Assembly: GCA_034522175.1 (NCBI GenBank) | Contig: JAXHLQ010000001.1 | Coordinates: forward strand, 930,001 to 994,000 | Direction of reading: 5' to 3' | DNA: 64,000 bases | From: JAIPDZ01 sp034522175 | GTDB taxonomy: Bacteria > Desulfobacterota > DSM-4660 > Desulfatiglandales > Desulfatiglandaceae | Shown: in pieces, positions 1-8,939 of the stretch | Layout of the letters: each line of letters opens with the position of its first letter | How positions within the stretch are numbered: the first letter of the stretch is position 1 | Program-made: the position numbers and the translations under genes | The notes under the pieces: generated by a model | Seen by the model: the letters and a program-made list of their open reading frames with translations, nothing else | Database searches by the model: none | Told to the model about the DNA's origin: nothing

Positions 1-2041
1 TGGTGGTGCTCTGGTTCAGCCCTTATACATTGAACATGGTCACACTATCGGGGCTGATTATCGCCGTGGGCATGGTGGTGGATGGCTCCATCGTGGTGCT
101 GGAGAACATCTATCGGCATTTTCAGAACATGAAAGACCCCAATCCCCTGATAGCGGCCCGCGAGGGGGCTTCGGAGGTATCCCTTGCCATCACGACCGGT
201 ATGTTGACCACGGTGATTGTCCTCATCCCGGTCATGTTTACGGGCGGGTACACGCAGCAAACCATGCGGCCCCTGAACATGATGATTTCCTCAACACTCG
301 CGGCCTCCCTCCTCGCGGCCCTCACGGTGGTCCCCCTCATGGCCTCACGGCTCATGGGCCGGCGATCGGAAAAGCGTAACGCGGTTGAGCGGTTTTTCGG
401 CTACACGGACAAGGGCGTCGGCGGAATCGCCCGAATGTATCTCGCCATCCTTCGAAAGGCGCTCCACCAGCGCATCCTCACTCTTATGCTGGCGGCCGGT
501 TTTTTCGTGGTTACCATGAGAGTCGTCCCGCCCCTGATCGGGGGAGAGCTGATGCCGGCCATGGATACGGGGATCGCCACCATCGAAGTGGATACCCCCA
601 CCGACTACAATATGCGCCAGGTGGAAAAAGTTCTGAACAAGGTGGAAGCCCTGATCTACTGCCAGCCCGGCGTCTTGATGGTCTCATCGGTGGTGGGCTC
701 CGAGCCGGGGCAGATCAGTTTCGGGGGCGGCGGGGCCACGGCCCAGTCGGCCAGGATTACCGTCCATCTGGTGGACAGGAAGCACCGCGATCACACCATC
801 TGGGAAATCCAGGACGAATGGCGCGAAGCCCTGAGAGAGATCCCCGGCGTAAAGAGCTTTCGGGTGAGCGAATACGGGGCCACGCCGCTTTCCACCACCA
901 GGGCGCCCCTGGACATTATTATCAGCGGACCCGATTCGACGGTGTTAGACAGGCTGGCCGATCAGTGTCTGAATGCATTGAAGGGGATCCCCGGCCTGGT
1001 GGATGTGCGCCGGAGCTGGTATTTTGATAAGATGGAGCAGCAGATCATTGTCGATCCGGTATTGGCCGGGCTGTACGGCACATCCCCGGCACAGGCGGCA
1101 ACGGAAACTCAAGGTGGCGGTCAAAGGTGTGCCGGCCACCAGCATGCGGCTCCACGGGTATCTGGATATCCCCATATGGGTCCAGTATGCCGCAAAAGAC
1201 ATCCATGCGCCGGCTCAGCTTAACGAAGTCTATGTCCCGTCCCGCTTCGGACCCCTGCCGCTCCGGGCCATGGCGACGTTGACGACGGACCTGGACCAGC
1301 CCTTTATCACCCGGGAGCGGTTGCAAAACACCATCGATGTCACCGGCGTCAACCGCATCTACACCATCGGCCAGGTCGCCGCAATGGCCCAAAAAAGGCT
1401 GTCGAACATCCCTCTGCCCCATGGATATGCCATGGACGTTTCCGGCACGGCCGCCGACATGGCCGCCGGAAAAGGGGAAATGGGCGGCGCATTGAAGATC
1501 GGGCTGGTCCTCCTGTATCTGTTGCTCCTCGCCATGTTCAAATCCTTTCGTCATCCCGTGACCATTATGGCGGCCATCCCGCTGGCCGTTGCCGGCGCCA
1601 TGTGGGGACTGCTCCTCTTCGATAAACCCATGTGCAAGCCTGCCACCATGGGATTCATACTCCTTGGGGGGACCATCGTTAACAACAGCATTCTGCTTCT
1701 CGATTTTATCCTGAAGGCGAGAAAACAGGGAATGCCTAAAAACGAGGCCATTGTTCAGGCGGTAAAACTGCGTATTCGCCCGATCCTCATGACCACCGTA
1801 TCCACCGTCGTGGGATTGACCCCGCTGGTTTTTGAAACTGGCCGTGGGTCTGGAACGGATGAGCCCGTTAGGGGTGGTGGCTTCCACGGGGCTCATCATC
1901 GGAACCTTCATGACCCTTGTCGTGGTCCCCGTGATGTACTCAAGCCTCGACAGCCTCAGTATCGGCGTTAAACGTTTCCTGCGGTTTCTCTTGGGGAAAG
2001 AAGAGACGTCGGGCTCGCGGGAGAGCACCGAAGGAGGGTAA
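1..2041 (+). CDS. RND-family efflux transporter, 3' part, interrupted by two frame breaks
   Basis: The window opens inside an inner-membrane RND exporter, a proton-driven pump. About 680 C-terminal residues are visible. Near the left edge is the TM4 block with motif GMVVDGSIVVLENI, followed by the TM5-TM6 helices, the second periplasmic loop, the TM7-TM12 set and a short cytoplasmic tail. The reading frame changes at an AAA run at 1105-1107 and again at 1835-1837. In both places family-like sequence continues in the next frame, and one surplus A would explain each break. The TM4 motif has Asp-Gly rather than the Asp-Asp of AcrB-type drug pumps, so the substrate class is unclear. The stop lies one base before the following gene, which suggests one transcript. 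No adaptor or outer-membrane partner is visible because the gene is cut by the window start. Confidence 0.8.
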
Positions 2042-2042
2042 G

Positions 2043-3746
2043 ATGAACAGGGCGATATTTTTTTGCGGCACGTTGAGAGGCGTTTTGATCGGGGTGCTGT
2101 TTTGTCTGACGGCCGTCCCGGGATTTGCGGCAGAACACCCACCGGAAAGGTCCCTTAACATGCGAATCGGTGTTCTCAATCCGCCATCATCATTGAACTA
2201 TTTCAGTGCGACGGACATTTGGTCAAGAAAAATACTGGGTTTTTTTCAAATGCCCCTCTTTGTGAGAGACCCTGTCGATGGAAAGAGAGCCCCCTGGCTC
2301 GCGGCGGATGCGCCGGAGATCGGACATGACCCGTATACGGTCACGGTCACGCTCCGGGATGCCAGGTGGAACGATGGGTCGCCGGTCACCGCGGGAGACC
2401 TGGCCTTTACGGTAAAGGTGATTCAGGAATTCCGCGTGCCGGCCTATGAGGAGAGATGGCGCGTCGTCCGCAAGATCGAAGTCCTGGACGCGAAAACCAT
2501 CCGATTTACCCTTTCAGAGCCGAGTTCGGAATTTCTGGAAAGGGCCCTTTTTACGGGTTTCGTACAGAAAAAGGAGTGGCAGCCCGTGGTCGATTCCAGC
2601 AGGGGTTCAGACAACCCGTTGGCTGAACTGCTCCACTTTCAGCCCAAAAAAACCGCCAGCAACGGGCCATTCTATCTATATCAATACAAAAAGCCCTATT
2701 TTATCGTATTGAATAAGACCCCCGGATTTTTCGCGGCGCATCTGAAGATGGCCGGGCCCCATCCCGGGCCGCATATGGATTCACTGATCTTTGATTTTCA
2801 CCCCACCGCAGAGAAAGCCCTGTCTGAGCTGAAAAGGGGAGAGATCGATTTTTTCTGGGGAGATGTCCCCTTGGATGACCTTGAACCGTTGAAAAAAAAT
2901 CCGAAGATATCGATTTTCACGACCCAGCGAAAGGGCTACGACTACCTTGCCTTCAACCTGCAACACCCCCCCTTTAATGACCCGGCCTTTCGCCGGGCCG
3001 TAGCGCTCCTGATTGACCGAAAGGAGATGATCAAAGATGCCTTAAAGGGAAATGGCGTTCCCGCCTACAGTGTGATCCCCCCGTCTGATAAGGCGTGGCT
3101 CAATCCGCGGATGCCCGTCTTCGGCGAGGGGTTATCCCGCAGGGACCGTGTGAAGGAAGCTAAAGAAGTGCTGGCGCGCGCGGGATACGCCTGGTCTAAA
3201 GAGGCATGGGTTCTCCCCAACGGAAATCAATTAAAAAAGATCGAACTGCTGACCACCTGCGCCGGGTACAAACCTTACCGCATGACCGCGTCGCTGCTGA
3301 TCAAAAAGTGGCTGGCCGGAATAGGCATCGCGGTGGACGTGCGCATGCGGCCCCTGGGAACGGTCATCCAACGCCTGACCGGCAGATCCTATGACCTTGC
3401 CTTGCTGGGTTGGGGCCATCTCCCGGATGATCCGGGTTATCTAAGCACATTTTTCGGGAGCCAACAGGCAGGCCCGGGTGGGAGGAACTACACCGGGTTC
3501 AAAAACCGTACATTCGATGACTTGGCCGATCGTGCCATGAGGGAGACAAATTTTGAAAAGAGGCGGAAGCTGGTCTTCAAGATGCAGGAGATCATCGCTC
3601 AGGAGGCGCCATCGATTTCCCTCTATTCGATCCATATCATAGAGGCGGCCAACACCGGACGGTTCTCCGGATGGGTGGAAAGGCCGGGCGGCATCGGGAA
3701 CCTCTGGTCTTTCTTGAGCCTTCAGCCACGTTCCCGACCCAAATAA
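2043..3746 (+). CDS. Extracellular solute-binding protein family 5 (peptide/nickel ABC type)
   Basis: This is a 567-residue secreted binding protein of the OppA/DppA/NikA fold class. The N-terminus is a classical signal peptide (hydrophobic stretch about residues 11-27, ending around GFAA). The SBP_bac_5 domain follows, with typical blocks: LRDARWNDGSPVTAGDLAFT near residue 100, a central region that closes the ligand pocket, and FRRAVALLIDRKEM near residue 318. There is no lipobox Cys, so the protein is probably free in the periplasm. The ATG lies one base after the stop of the RND gene, behind a GGAGG-like site. No permease or ATPase genes accompany it, which is unusual for a transporter subunit. 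It may serve a distant ABC system or act as a sensor. The ligand cannot be read from sequence. Confidence 0.85.
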   Translation: MNRAIFFCGTLRGVLIGVLFCLTAVPGFAAEHPPERSLNMRIGVLNPPSSLNYFSATDIWSRKILGFFQMPLFVRDPVDGKRAPWLAADAPEIGHDPYTVTVTLRDARWNDGSPVTAGDLAFTVKVIQEFRVPAYEERWRVVRKIEVLDAKTIRFTLSEPSSEFLERALFTGFVQKKEWQPVVDSSRGSDNPLAELLHFQPKKTASNGPFYLYQYKKPYFIVLNKTPGFFAAHLKMAGPHPGPHMDSLIFDFHPTAEKALSELKRGEIDFFWGDVPLDDLEPLKKNPKISIFTTQRKGYDYLAFNLQHPPFNDPAFRRAVALLIDRKEMIKDALKGNGVPAYSVIPPSDKAWLNPRMPVFGEGLSRRDRVKEAKEVLARAGYAWSKEAWVLPNGNQLKKIELLTTCAGYKPYRMTASLLIKKWLAGIGIAVDVRMRPLGTVIQRLTGRSYDLALLGWGHLPDDPGYLSTFFGSQQAGPGGRNYTGFKNRTFDDLADRAMRETNFEKRRKLVFKMQEIIAQEAPSISLYSIHIIEAANTGRFSGWVERPGGIGNLWSFLSLQPRSRPK

Positions 3747-3814
3747 ATTCGACTTATCGACAAAGAGGTTGCCGGGAGGGATACTTGATCATAGACAGAT
3801 AGCTTGAAACGAAT

Positions 3815-3831
3815 CATGAAACCGTTTCATG
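3815..3831. promoter_or_regulatory. 17-bp palindrome in the intergenic region before the patatin gene
   Basis: Two perfect 8-bp arms, CATGAAAC and GTTTCATG, surround one central base. They sit about 170 bp upstream of the patatin gene within a 250-bp gap. GAAAC also recurs just outside the palindrome on both sides. The symmetry fits a dimeric regulator site. A factor is not identifiable, and no run of T follows, so it is not a terminator. Confidence 0.3.
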
Positions 3832-3999
3832 TTTTGAAACACCCCCCTGTCCTCTGTTCTTTCCGTCTTGTCTTCATCGGTATAAGGTATTGATATCCTA
3901 ATTAAACTTATTTTTTCTACAAATGTGCGGCTCTGGCATTGTATTTGCTTTCCTGCTGGACAGGAAGGGGACAATGAGGGCGCTGGAACGAGGATAGAA

Positions 4000-5028
4000 A
4001 TGAGAAAACGACTCAAAATCGGTCTGGCCCTCGGAGGAGGCGGGGCCAGGGGACTGGCCCATATCGGGGTCCTGAAGGTCCTTGAGCGGGAAAGGATCCC
4101 TATCGATTTGATCGTTGGGACCAGCATCGGGGCCCTGGTGGGGGCCGCCTATGCAATCCGGCCCGATGCCGTGGCCCTCGAACGTCACGTCCTGGATTTC
4201 TTTTTGAATCCCCTGCCCCAGGGCGCCGGCCTTCGACGTCTCGAAAAGATCCGCCCTTTCAACCCCGAACACCTTGACCGATGGCAAAGAATCGTCCGGA
4301 CCGCGGAGAAAAGCCTCTTTCTCAGCCTTGCCATGCTGAGAAAGGCCATGGTTCCGGAAGAGGAGATGCACAGGCTTCTGGAGTGCTTCCTCCCCGAGAT
4401 GGACATCCGTGATACGGTCATTCCCCTTGCGGTTGCCGCAGTGGACCTGGTCTCCGGCAGCGCGGTGGTGCTCAAAGAGGGACCGCTCATCGGGGCTGTG
4501 ATGGCCAGTTGCGCAGTGCCCGGGTTCACGCCCCCGGTCGCGTGGGATGATATGGTCCTTGTTGACGGGGGTCTGATTGATCCGGTCCCGGCCAGTGCGG
4601 CAAGGCACGGAGGCGCCGACCGGGTTATCGGGGTGGATGTGGGATGCTGTCTCTGCCAGGTTCCGCCCATCCAGGACGGGATAGACGTCATCAACCGGGC
4701 CACGGAAATCATGAACTTCCATCTCAACCGGGAGAGCGGGCAAAAGGCGGACATCCTGATCGGGCCTGCGGTGAACCAGTTCGCATGGACCGATTTTCTG
4801 AAATACCAAGAGATCATTCAGGAAGGGGAAAAGGCAGCGGGGGCGAGGCTTCATGAAATCAAGGCGGTGTTGAACCCCCGATTCAGCAGAAAGGTCTATC
4901 TGAAGGCCATTCAATTGATTCCGGGGATCAAAAGAGAGGGGCATAAAGGTGATGCGCCCGGCCAGCCGTTAGATCAGCCTATCCATGACAAAGGGGGCTG
5001 GGAAACCGTCAGAAAAACCGGTGCTTGA
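4000..5028 (+). CDS. Patatin-like phospholipase (RssA/NTE-type alpha/beta hydrolase)
   Basis: The 342-residue protein carries all hallmarks of the patatin Ser-Asp dyad hydrolases. The oxyanion-hole glycine loop GGGGARG is at residues 12-18. The nucleophile elbow is GTSIG with Ser42. The DGG block contains Asp189. These enzymes cleave acyl esters of phospholipids or lysophospholipids, usually at the inner membrane or cytoplasm. No signal peptide is visible. I chose ATG 4000 over upstream in-frame options because it is preceded by an AGGA-like site and begins directly with the conserved beta-strand. The C-terminal third is less conserved, as usual. It stands alone between a binding protein and a CDF transporter, so its target lipid is unknown. 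Confidence 0.9.
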   Translation: MRKRLKIGLALGGGGARGLAHIGVLKVLERERIPIDLIVGTSIGALVGAAYAIRPDAVALERHVLDFFLNPLPQGAGLRRLEKIRPFNPEHLDRWQRIVRTAEKSLFLSLAMLRKAMVPEEEMHRLLECFLPEMDIRDTVIPLAVAAVDLVSGSAVVLKEGPLIGAVMASCAVPGFTPPVAWDDMVLVDGGLIDPVPASAARHGGADRVIGVDVGCCLCQVPPIQDGIDVINRATEIMNFHLNRESGQKADILIGPAVNQFAWTDFLKYQEIIQEGEKAAGARLHEIKAVLNPRFSRKVYLKAIQLIPGIKREGHKGDAPGQPLDQPIHDKGGWETVRKTGA

Positions 5029-5175
5029 TTTAGGACCTGAAGGTCATTAGCAGTAAAGCACCCGCTAAAACGATATCCATATTGAAACCCGCCTGTCCAG
5101 GGTGTAAACAAGATTTGTGAAGACAAAGAGATCTCAACCTCTTTTCAGCGATGAACGGATGGGGGAAGGAAAAAC

Positions 5176-6180
5176 ATGGACCAAAACCAAAAAGAACGAG
5201 AAGAGTTGAAAGGGACCAAGAGCAGAGAGGATTCGTCGCGCCATGTGCATGCGCATTCGGGACAGGCCCATGCGCTCGATTACGAAGACACGACCGGGCC
5301 GCGGCTCCTCATGACCCTCGGCCTCAACCTGTTGATCCCCGCGGCCCAGGTCGCGGGCGGAATCTATGCCAACAGCATGGCCCTGATCTCGGACGCCGTT
5401 CATAACTTCAGCGATTTCACCGCCCTGCTGATTGCCTATGTGGCCTTTCGCGTCGGGAAGAAAGGGGCCTCCCCACAAAACACCTTTGGATACAAACGGA
5501 CCGAAATCCTGGGGGCGGTGATCAATGTGGCCCTTCTTGTGGCCGCAACCGCCTTCATCCTGTACGGGGCCTTTGAGCGCTTCAGGCGCCCGCAACCCGT
5601 AATCGGTCAAATCGTGATATACCTCGCGGCCGTGGGCATCGCGGGCAATGGTCTCTCCGCCTGGCTCCTCCATCGGGATTCGAAGCACAGCCTCAACGTT
5701 CGGGGGGCCTTTTTGCACATGGTGGGCGACATGCTGACGTCGGTCCTGGTGCTGATCAACGGCGTCATCCTGGTTTTCAGGCCGTGGTACTGGCTGGATC
5801 CATTGCTGTCATGCCTCATTGCCATCTTCATCCTGAAGAACTGCTGGTCCATTCTCAGAGAGGCCACCGGCATTCTCATGAACGCGACCCCGAGAAACCT
5901 CGACCTCGAAGAGATCCGAAATGCCTTGCAGACCATTCCGGGCGTATGGGGCGTCCATTACCTGCACGCCTGGAACGTGAGTTCCTCCAGCATCGCCTTT
6001 TCCTGCCACGTAGAGGTGACGGATCAGCCCCTGAGCCACACCGAGCCGCTTTCTGAAAAGATTCGGCACGAGCTTTTTCATCGGTTTGGCATCGATCACC
6101 CCATCCTCCAGTTCGAGACCGCCCACTGCGGCAACGGCGGCATGCTCTGCGAGCTGTCCTGTGGGAAACAAGACGGATAG
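5176..6180 (+). CDS. Cation diffusion facilitator (CDF) metal exporter, CzcD-like
   Basis: The 334-residue protein exports divalent metals (typically Zn, Cd or Co) in exchange for protons. It has a His-rich N-terminal tail (HVHAHSGQAHA, about residues 24-34), six membrane helices and a cytoplasmic C-terminal domain that senses metal. The two metal-binding HxxxD pairs are present: H76-D80 in the second helix (HNFSD) and H181-D185 in the fifth (HMVGD). This ligand set is that of Zn/Cd/Co-type CDFs. The C-terminus adds several Cys and His residues, which may bind metal. A second metal-resistance locus lies at 25-31 kb, so metal stress looks like a theme of this genome region. Confidence 0.92.
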   Translation: MDQNQKEREELKGTKSREDSSRHVHAHSGQAHALDYEDTTGPRLLMTLGLNLLIPAAQVAGGIYANSMALISDAVHNFSDFTALLIAYVAFRVGKKGASPQNTFGYKRTEILGAVINVALLVAATAFILYGAFERFRRPQPVIGQIVIYLAAVGIAGNGLSAWLLHRDSKHSLNVRGAFLHMVGDMLTSVLVLINGVILVFRPWYWLDPLLSCLIAIFILKNCWSILREATGILMNATPRNLDLEEIRNALQTIPGVWGVHYLHAWNVSSSSIAFSCHVEVTDQPLSHTEPLSEKIRHELFHRFGIDHPILQFETAHCGNGGMLCELSCGKQDG

Positions 6181-6236
6181 GAAGGAGAGGAGCTTGAAAG
6201 GGTCAAGCTGATAAAGACTTCGACGAGGTAATTTCT

Positions 6237-6773
6237 ATGAATGTCCTGTATATTTCCGGAAGCCCCAGAAAGAAGAGCAACACCGATGATCTGCTGAGAG
6301 AGACCTTGTCCGTTACGGGCGGCGAGTTCATCAAGCTCACCGATTATCGGGTGGAACCGTGCCGGTCCTGCTGGACCTGCTTAAAATCTGGGAAATGTGC
6401 AATAGATGATGACATGAGTCAGGCGCTCATCCCCATGCTGCTGAAGGCCGATATTATGGTGCTGGGCACTCCGGTCTATTTCAATAATGTGTCCGCCCAG
6501 CTCAAGGCCTTTATGGACCGCACCTGGTGCATCAAGGGAAAATTGAGGAACAAGGTGGGCGGCGCCGTTGTGGTGGGGAGGAGGGACGGCGCCGAGGGCG
6601 CCATTACGGCGATTCATGCCCTCTTCCTCAAGCACGAAATAATCCCGGCCAACAGGGGGGTCCACGGAAGGGCCTATGCAGCGGGGGAGATCATCCATGA
6701 TCCCGAGGCGTTAGAGTCCGCCAGGAAGCTGGGAAAGCGGCTCATGGAACTGGGCGCCTTGCTCGTCCTGTAA
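6237..6773 (+). CDS. Iron-sulfur flavoprotein, NADPH-dependent FMN reductase fold
   Basis: The 178-residue protein has a flavodoxin-like fold starting with the phosphate-binding loop SGSPRKKSNT (residues 7-16). A compact cysteine motif follows at C42, C45, C48 and C53. This spacing matches the iron-sulfur flavoprotein family of anaerobes, which carry FMN and a 4Fe-4S cluster and shuttle electrons, for example from ferredoxin to oxygen or peroxide. The later block GTPVYFNNVSAQLKAFMDRT is the usual FMN-side signature. ATG 6237 matches the family start. A second member of the same group is at 58617. The physiological partner is unknown. Confidence 0.88.
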   Translation: MNVLYISGSPRKKSNTDDLLRETLSVTGGEFIKLTDYRVEPCRSCWTCLKSGKCAIDDDMSQALIPMLLKADIMVLGTPVYFNNVSAQLKAFMDRTWCIKGKLRNKVGGAVVVGRRDGAEGAITAIHALFLKHEIIPANRGVHGRAYAAGEIIHDPEALESARKLGKRLMELGALLVL

Positions 6774-6879
6774 AGGATCTCATAGGGATAAAGTGATTGA
6801 CTTGTTTCCTCAACTATGACAGAAAATAAGAAGCCTTTTTAGTTAAGCCTTCTATTGTAAACTTCATCATTCTGCCATC

Positions 6880-7266
6880 ATGATGACCCCTGCTGAAAAA
6901 CAAAAGATTCTTCGATCCATCGTCTGGGACTATCGTGTCGATGGCGATCGGCTCCTTGAAGTCTTGCTTGGGTTTCGGGAGAAAGAAGGGCCTTTTGATC
7001 AGGATAAACTCCTGTTGAGGGTGCTGGAGAGGCTTCCCTGGCACGATGTGCTGGAACTTACAGGGAAAGCCCTCCTGAAAAAGCTTCTGACGCCCGAACG
7101 AGTAGCAAGGCTTCGCTTCCCGGAACAGAGAAGGCGCTATGAACGAATACGAAAAATTCTACAGGGAGAACCTATATCCTTTTCAGGATGGGATCCTCGC
7201 CATCGCGAGACATATAGACGCTCCCTTCTATCTAACCGGTGGTACCGCCATCAGCAGGCATTATAG
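6880..7266 (+). CDS. DUF6922-like small protein, partner of the AbiEii gene
   Basis: The 128-residue protein resembles the DUF6922 family, uncharacterised proteins often encoded just before nucleotidyltransferase toxins. Family-like stretches are SIVWDYRVDGDRLLEVLLG at the start and the end block SNRWYRHQQ. The terminal 42 codons overlap the start of the next gene by 128 bases in another frame. Because the conserved end block lies inside that overlap, I think the overlap is real rather than a wrong stop. By position it would be the antitoxin or partner. The DUF assignment is from memory of the family and carries moderate certainty. Confidence 0.6.
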   Translation: MMTPAEKQKILRSIVWDYRVDGDRLLEVLLGFREKEGPFDQDKLLLRVLERLPWHDVLELTGKALLKKLLTPERVARLRFPEQRRRYERIRKILQGEPISFSGWDPRHRETYRRSLLSNRWYRHQQAL

Positions 7267-7858
7267 CCCGGTTCGATACTCCGACGACCTCGATCTGTTT
7301 GTCAACAGGGACCCTGATTTCTCGAAATGGGCTGAACGGTTTTATACCGCGCTGGAAAGGGAAAGCAGGCGTGGGGCCTTCGCAATCCTCACTGACAGGG
7401 TTGTGAGGTTTGAAGACTATGTTCAGTTGTTTTTGCAGCAGCAAGTTGAAAATGAAACGGTTACCCTGAAAATAGACCTCGTGAACGATGTAGCCTCCCA
7501 TTATAGGGACATCGAATGGGATAACACGCTCGGCCGCGTGGACAGTTGGCGCAACATCCTTTCCAACAAGGTTTCGGCCTTGTATCGGATCGAGGCCAAA
7601 GATGTAGTTGATTTGTGGACACTGGCCAAGATAAGGCGCTTCAAATGGGCCGAGATCATACGAGAAGCCGCTTCCAAAGAGGCCGGACTTGACCCGATGG
7701 TTCTGCATGACCTGTTGAAATCCTTTCCTCAGAAAGAGCTTTCATCCATTAAATGGATAGGCCCAAAGCCCGACGAGCGTCTCATCATGGCTGATCTGAA
7801 CGTCATGGCCGATGAAATGTTTGAAGGGAAAGAAAACACTCTGGCGGCCTACAGTTAG
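7139..7858 (+). CDS. AbiEii-type nucleotidyltransferase (toxin-like)
   Basis: The 239-residue protein belongs to the AbiEii/DUF1814 nucleotidyltransferase group, toxins of type IV toxin-antitoxin and abortive-infection systems that transfer nucleotides to RNA. The core motifs are visible: GGTAIS at residues 34-39 and the metal-binding DDLDLF at 49-54. Later, KVSALYRIEAKDVVDLWTL is the typical helical part containing the conserved K and D. It starts inside the preceding gene, at an ATG behind an AGAAGG site, so expression of the pair is probably coupled. No AbiEi homolog is next to it, so the upstream DUF6922-like protein may take that role. Confidence 0.82.
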   Translation: MNEYEKFYRENLYPFQDGILAIARHIDAPFYLTGGTAISRHYSPVRYSDDLDLFVNRDPDFSKWAERFYTALERESRRGAFAILTDRVVRFEDYVQLFLQQQVENETVTLKIDLVNDVASHYRDIEWDNTLGRVDSWRNILSNKVSALYRIEAKDVVDLWTLAKIRRFKWAEIIREAASKEAGLDPMVLHDLLKSFPQKELSSIKWIGPKPDERLIMADLNVMADEMFEGKENTLAAYS

Positions 7859-7954
7859 CCATTATTGACAAAGGCTGAAAAATCTCTTGCCTTTTCTTGG
7901 CGGATTGTCTATAGAGAGCATCATCAAATGAATATTCTTGGGTTAGGGTCCCGC

Positions 7955-8386
7955 ATGAATCATAGGATTTTAAAAGTTCTGATCTGTATGGCGCTGGTCT
8001 TAAGCCTGGCTTCCAGCGGGGTGTGCGCTGTTTTTGCGACGCATGCGCCGGAAACGCCCTGTCAAAAGAGCCTGCCTACGGACAGAGTCACCACCGCAGG
8101 GACATCCGGATCCTGCGAAATGCTGCCCTGTCATGCCAAGGATGGGCAGCCGGTCCTGTTGCCGGATGCCTCGGTCGGGCGATCCAAAACCGAAGATAGG
8201 CAAGCGCCCCAGCCCCAGGGACCGGCGTTCATATTGGAAAGCCTCATCCTTTTCTCTCGTCCACAGGGAGGCGCGATCGTCCTCAAAGTGCCGTTCAGCG
8301 CTCAACCCCCCTCCCCTTTTCTATCTTCACTGTTCATTGATCTGTTGAAACTCCCTTCTATCTTGATGAAGACCGTGGAGCAGTAG
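7955..8386 (+). CDS. Hypothetical secreted Cys-containing protein
   Basis: No family was recognised. The ATG at 7955 starts a clear signal peptide (hydrophobic residues about 6-24, ending near VCAVFA). The mature part is about 115 residues, with three Cys in the first half (in TPCQK, SCEM and PCHAK), a Pro-rich middle and a hydrophobic stretch near the end (FLSSLFIDLLKLPSIL). It lies 59 bp before the thioredoxin gene and probably starts the redox operon. A role as a small metal- or thiol-handling periplasmic protein is a guess from the cysteines and neighbours only. Confidence 0.5.
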   Translation: MNHRILKVLICMALVLSLASSGVCAVFATHAPETPCQKSLPTDRVTTAGTSGSCEMLPCHAKDGQPVLLPDASVGRSKTEDRQAPQPQGPAFILESLILFSRPQGGAIVLKVPFSAQPPSPFLSSLFIDLLKLPSILMKTVEQ

Positions 8387-8445
8387 ATGCCGCAGAAACC
8401 GGCGTCGATTATTCTCACCGGATCGCTTTAACAACAGAGAAGCAG

Positions 8446-8877
8446 ATGATGAAAGACCAACACCGGAACATACTCTTTTTTGTGGCCTTGGCAGGCCTCA
8501 TGATTTTAAAATCAATGTTCTTTCCGTGCAATTGCGAGGTGGAACAGCCCCAGGCATCGGCCGTTGTCGATACGGATGCACAGAAAGACCTGCTGCCGGA
8601 AGGCATGGTGACCATGATCGATCTGGGCGCGGACTCATGTATCCCATGTAAGATGATGGCCCCGGTCATAGAGAAGTTACAGAAAGATTATGAAGGAAAG
8701 GCCGCCATCCTGTTCGTGGACATCTATCAGAACAAGGAGCAGGGGAAAGCGTTCGGGATTCGCGCCATACCCACTCAGGTCTTTTTTGATAAAGACGGCC
8801 GGGAGGTTTACCGGCATGAAGGGTTCATGGGAGAGGCGGCCATTGTTGAACAACTCAAAAAACTGGGGGTCGGTTAG
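8446..8877 (+). CDS. Membrane-anchored thioredoxin-like protein (CIPC active site)
   Basis: The 143-residue protein has an N-terminal hydrophobic segment (residues 9-22) followed by FPCNC, which could be an anchor or an uncleaved signal. A thioredoxin fold follows. The redox centre is C65-I-P-C68, preceded by the usual hydrophobic strand, and the cis-proline loop is AIPTQVFF near residue 108. It probably faces the periplasm and relays electrons between CcdA (next gene) and secreted thiol proteins. The spacing to ccdA is 62 bp with a good GGAGG site, consistent with an operon. Confidence 0.85.
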   Translation: MMKDQHRNILFFVALAGLMILKSMFFPCNCEVEQPQASAVVDTDAQKDLLPEGMVTMIDLGADSCIPCKMMAPVIEKLQKDYEGKAAILFVDIYQNKEQGKAFGIRAIPTQVFFDKDGREVYRHEGFMGEAAIVEQLKKLGVG

Positions 8878-8939
8878 GCCCTGATCATTCCATCAATAAA
8901 ACGGCCTGCGCGGCCATTTATGAAAATTCGGAGGAACTT

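Noticed and set aside
1045..2142. Long antisense open frame opposite the RND gene
   Set aside because: High-GC shadow frame with biased composition (Gly/Arg/His-rich) and no family match. Similar antisense frames over the patatin, HME pump and AMP-ligase genes were dropped for the same reason.
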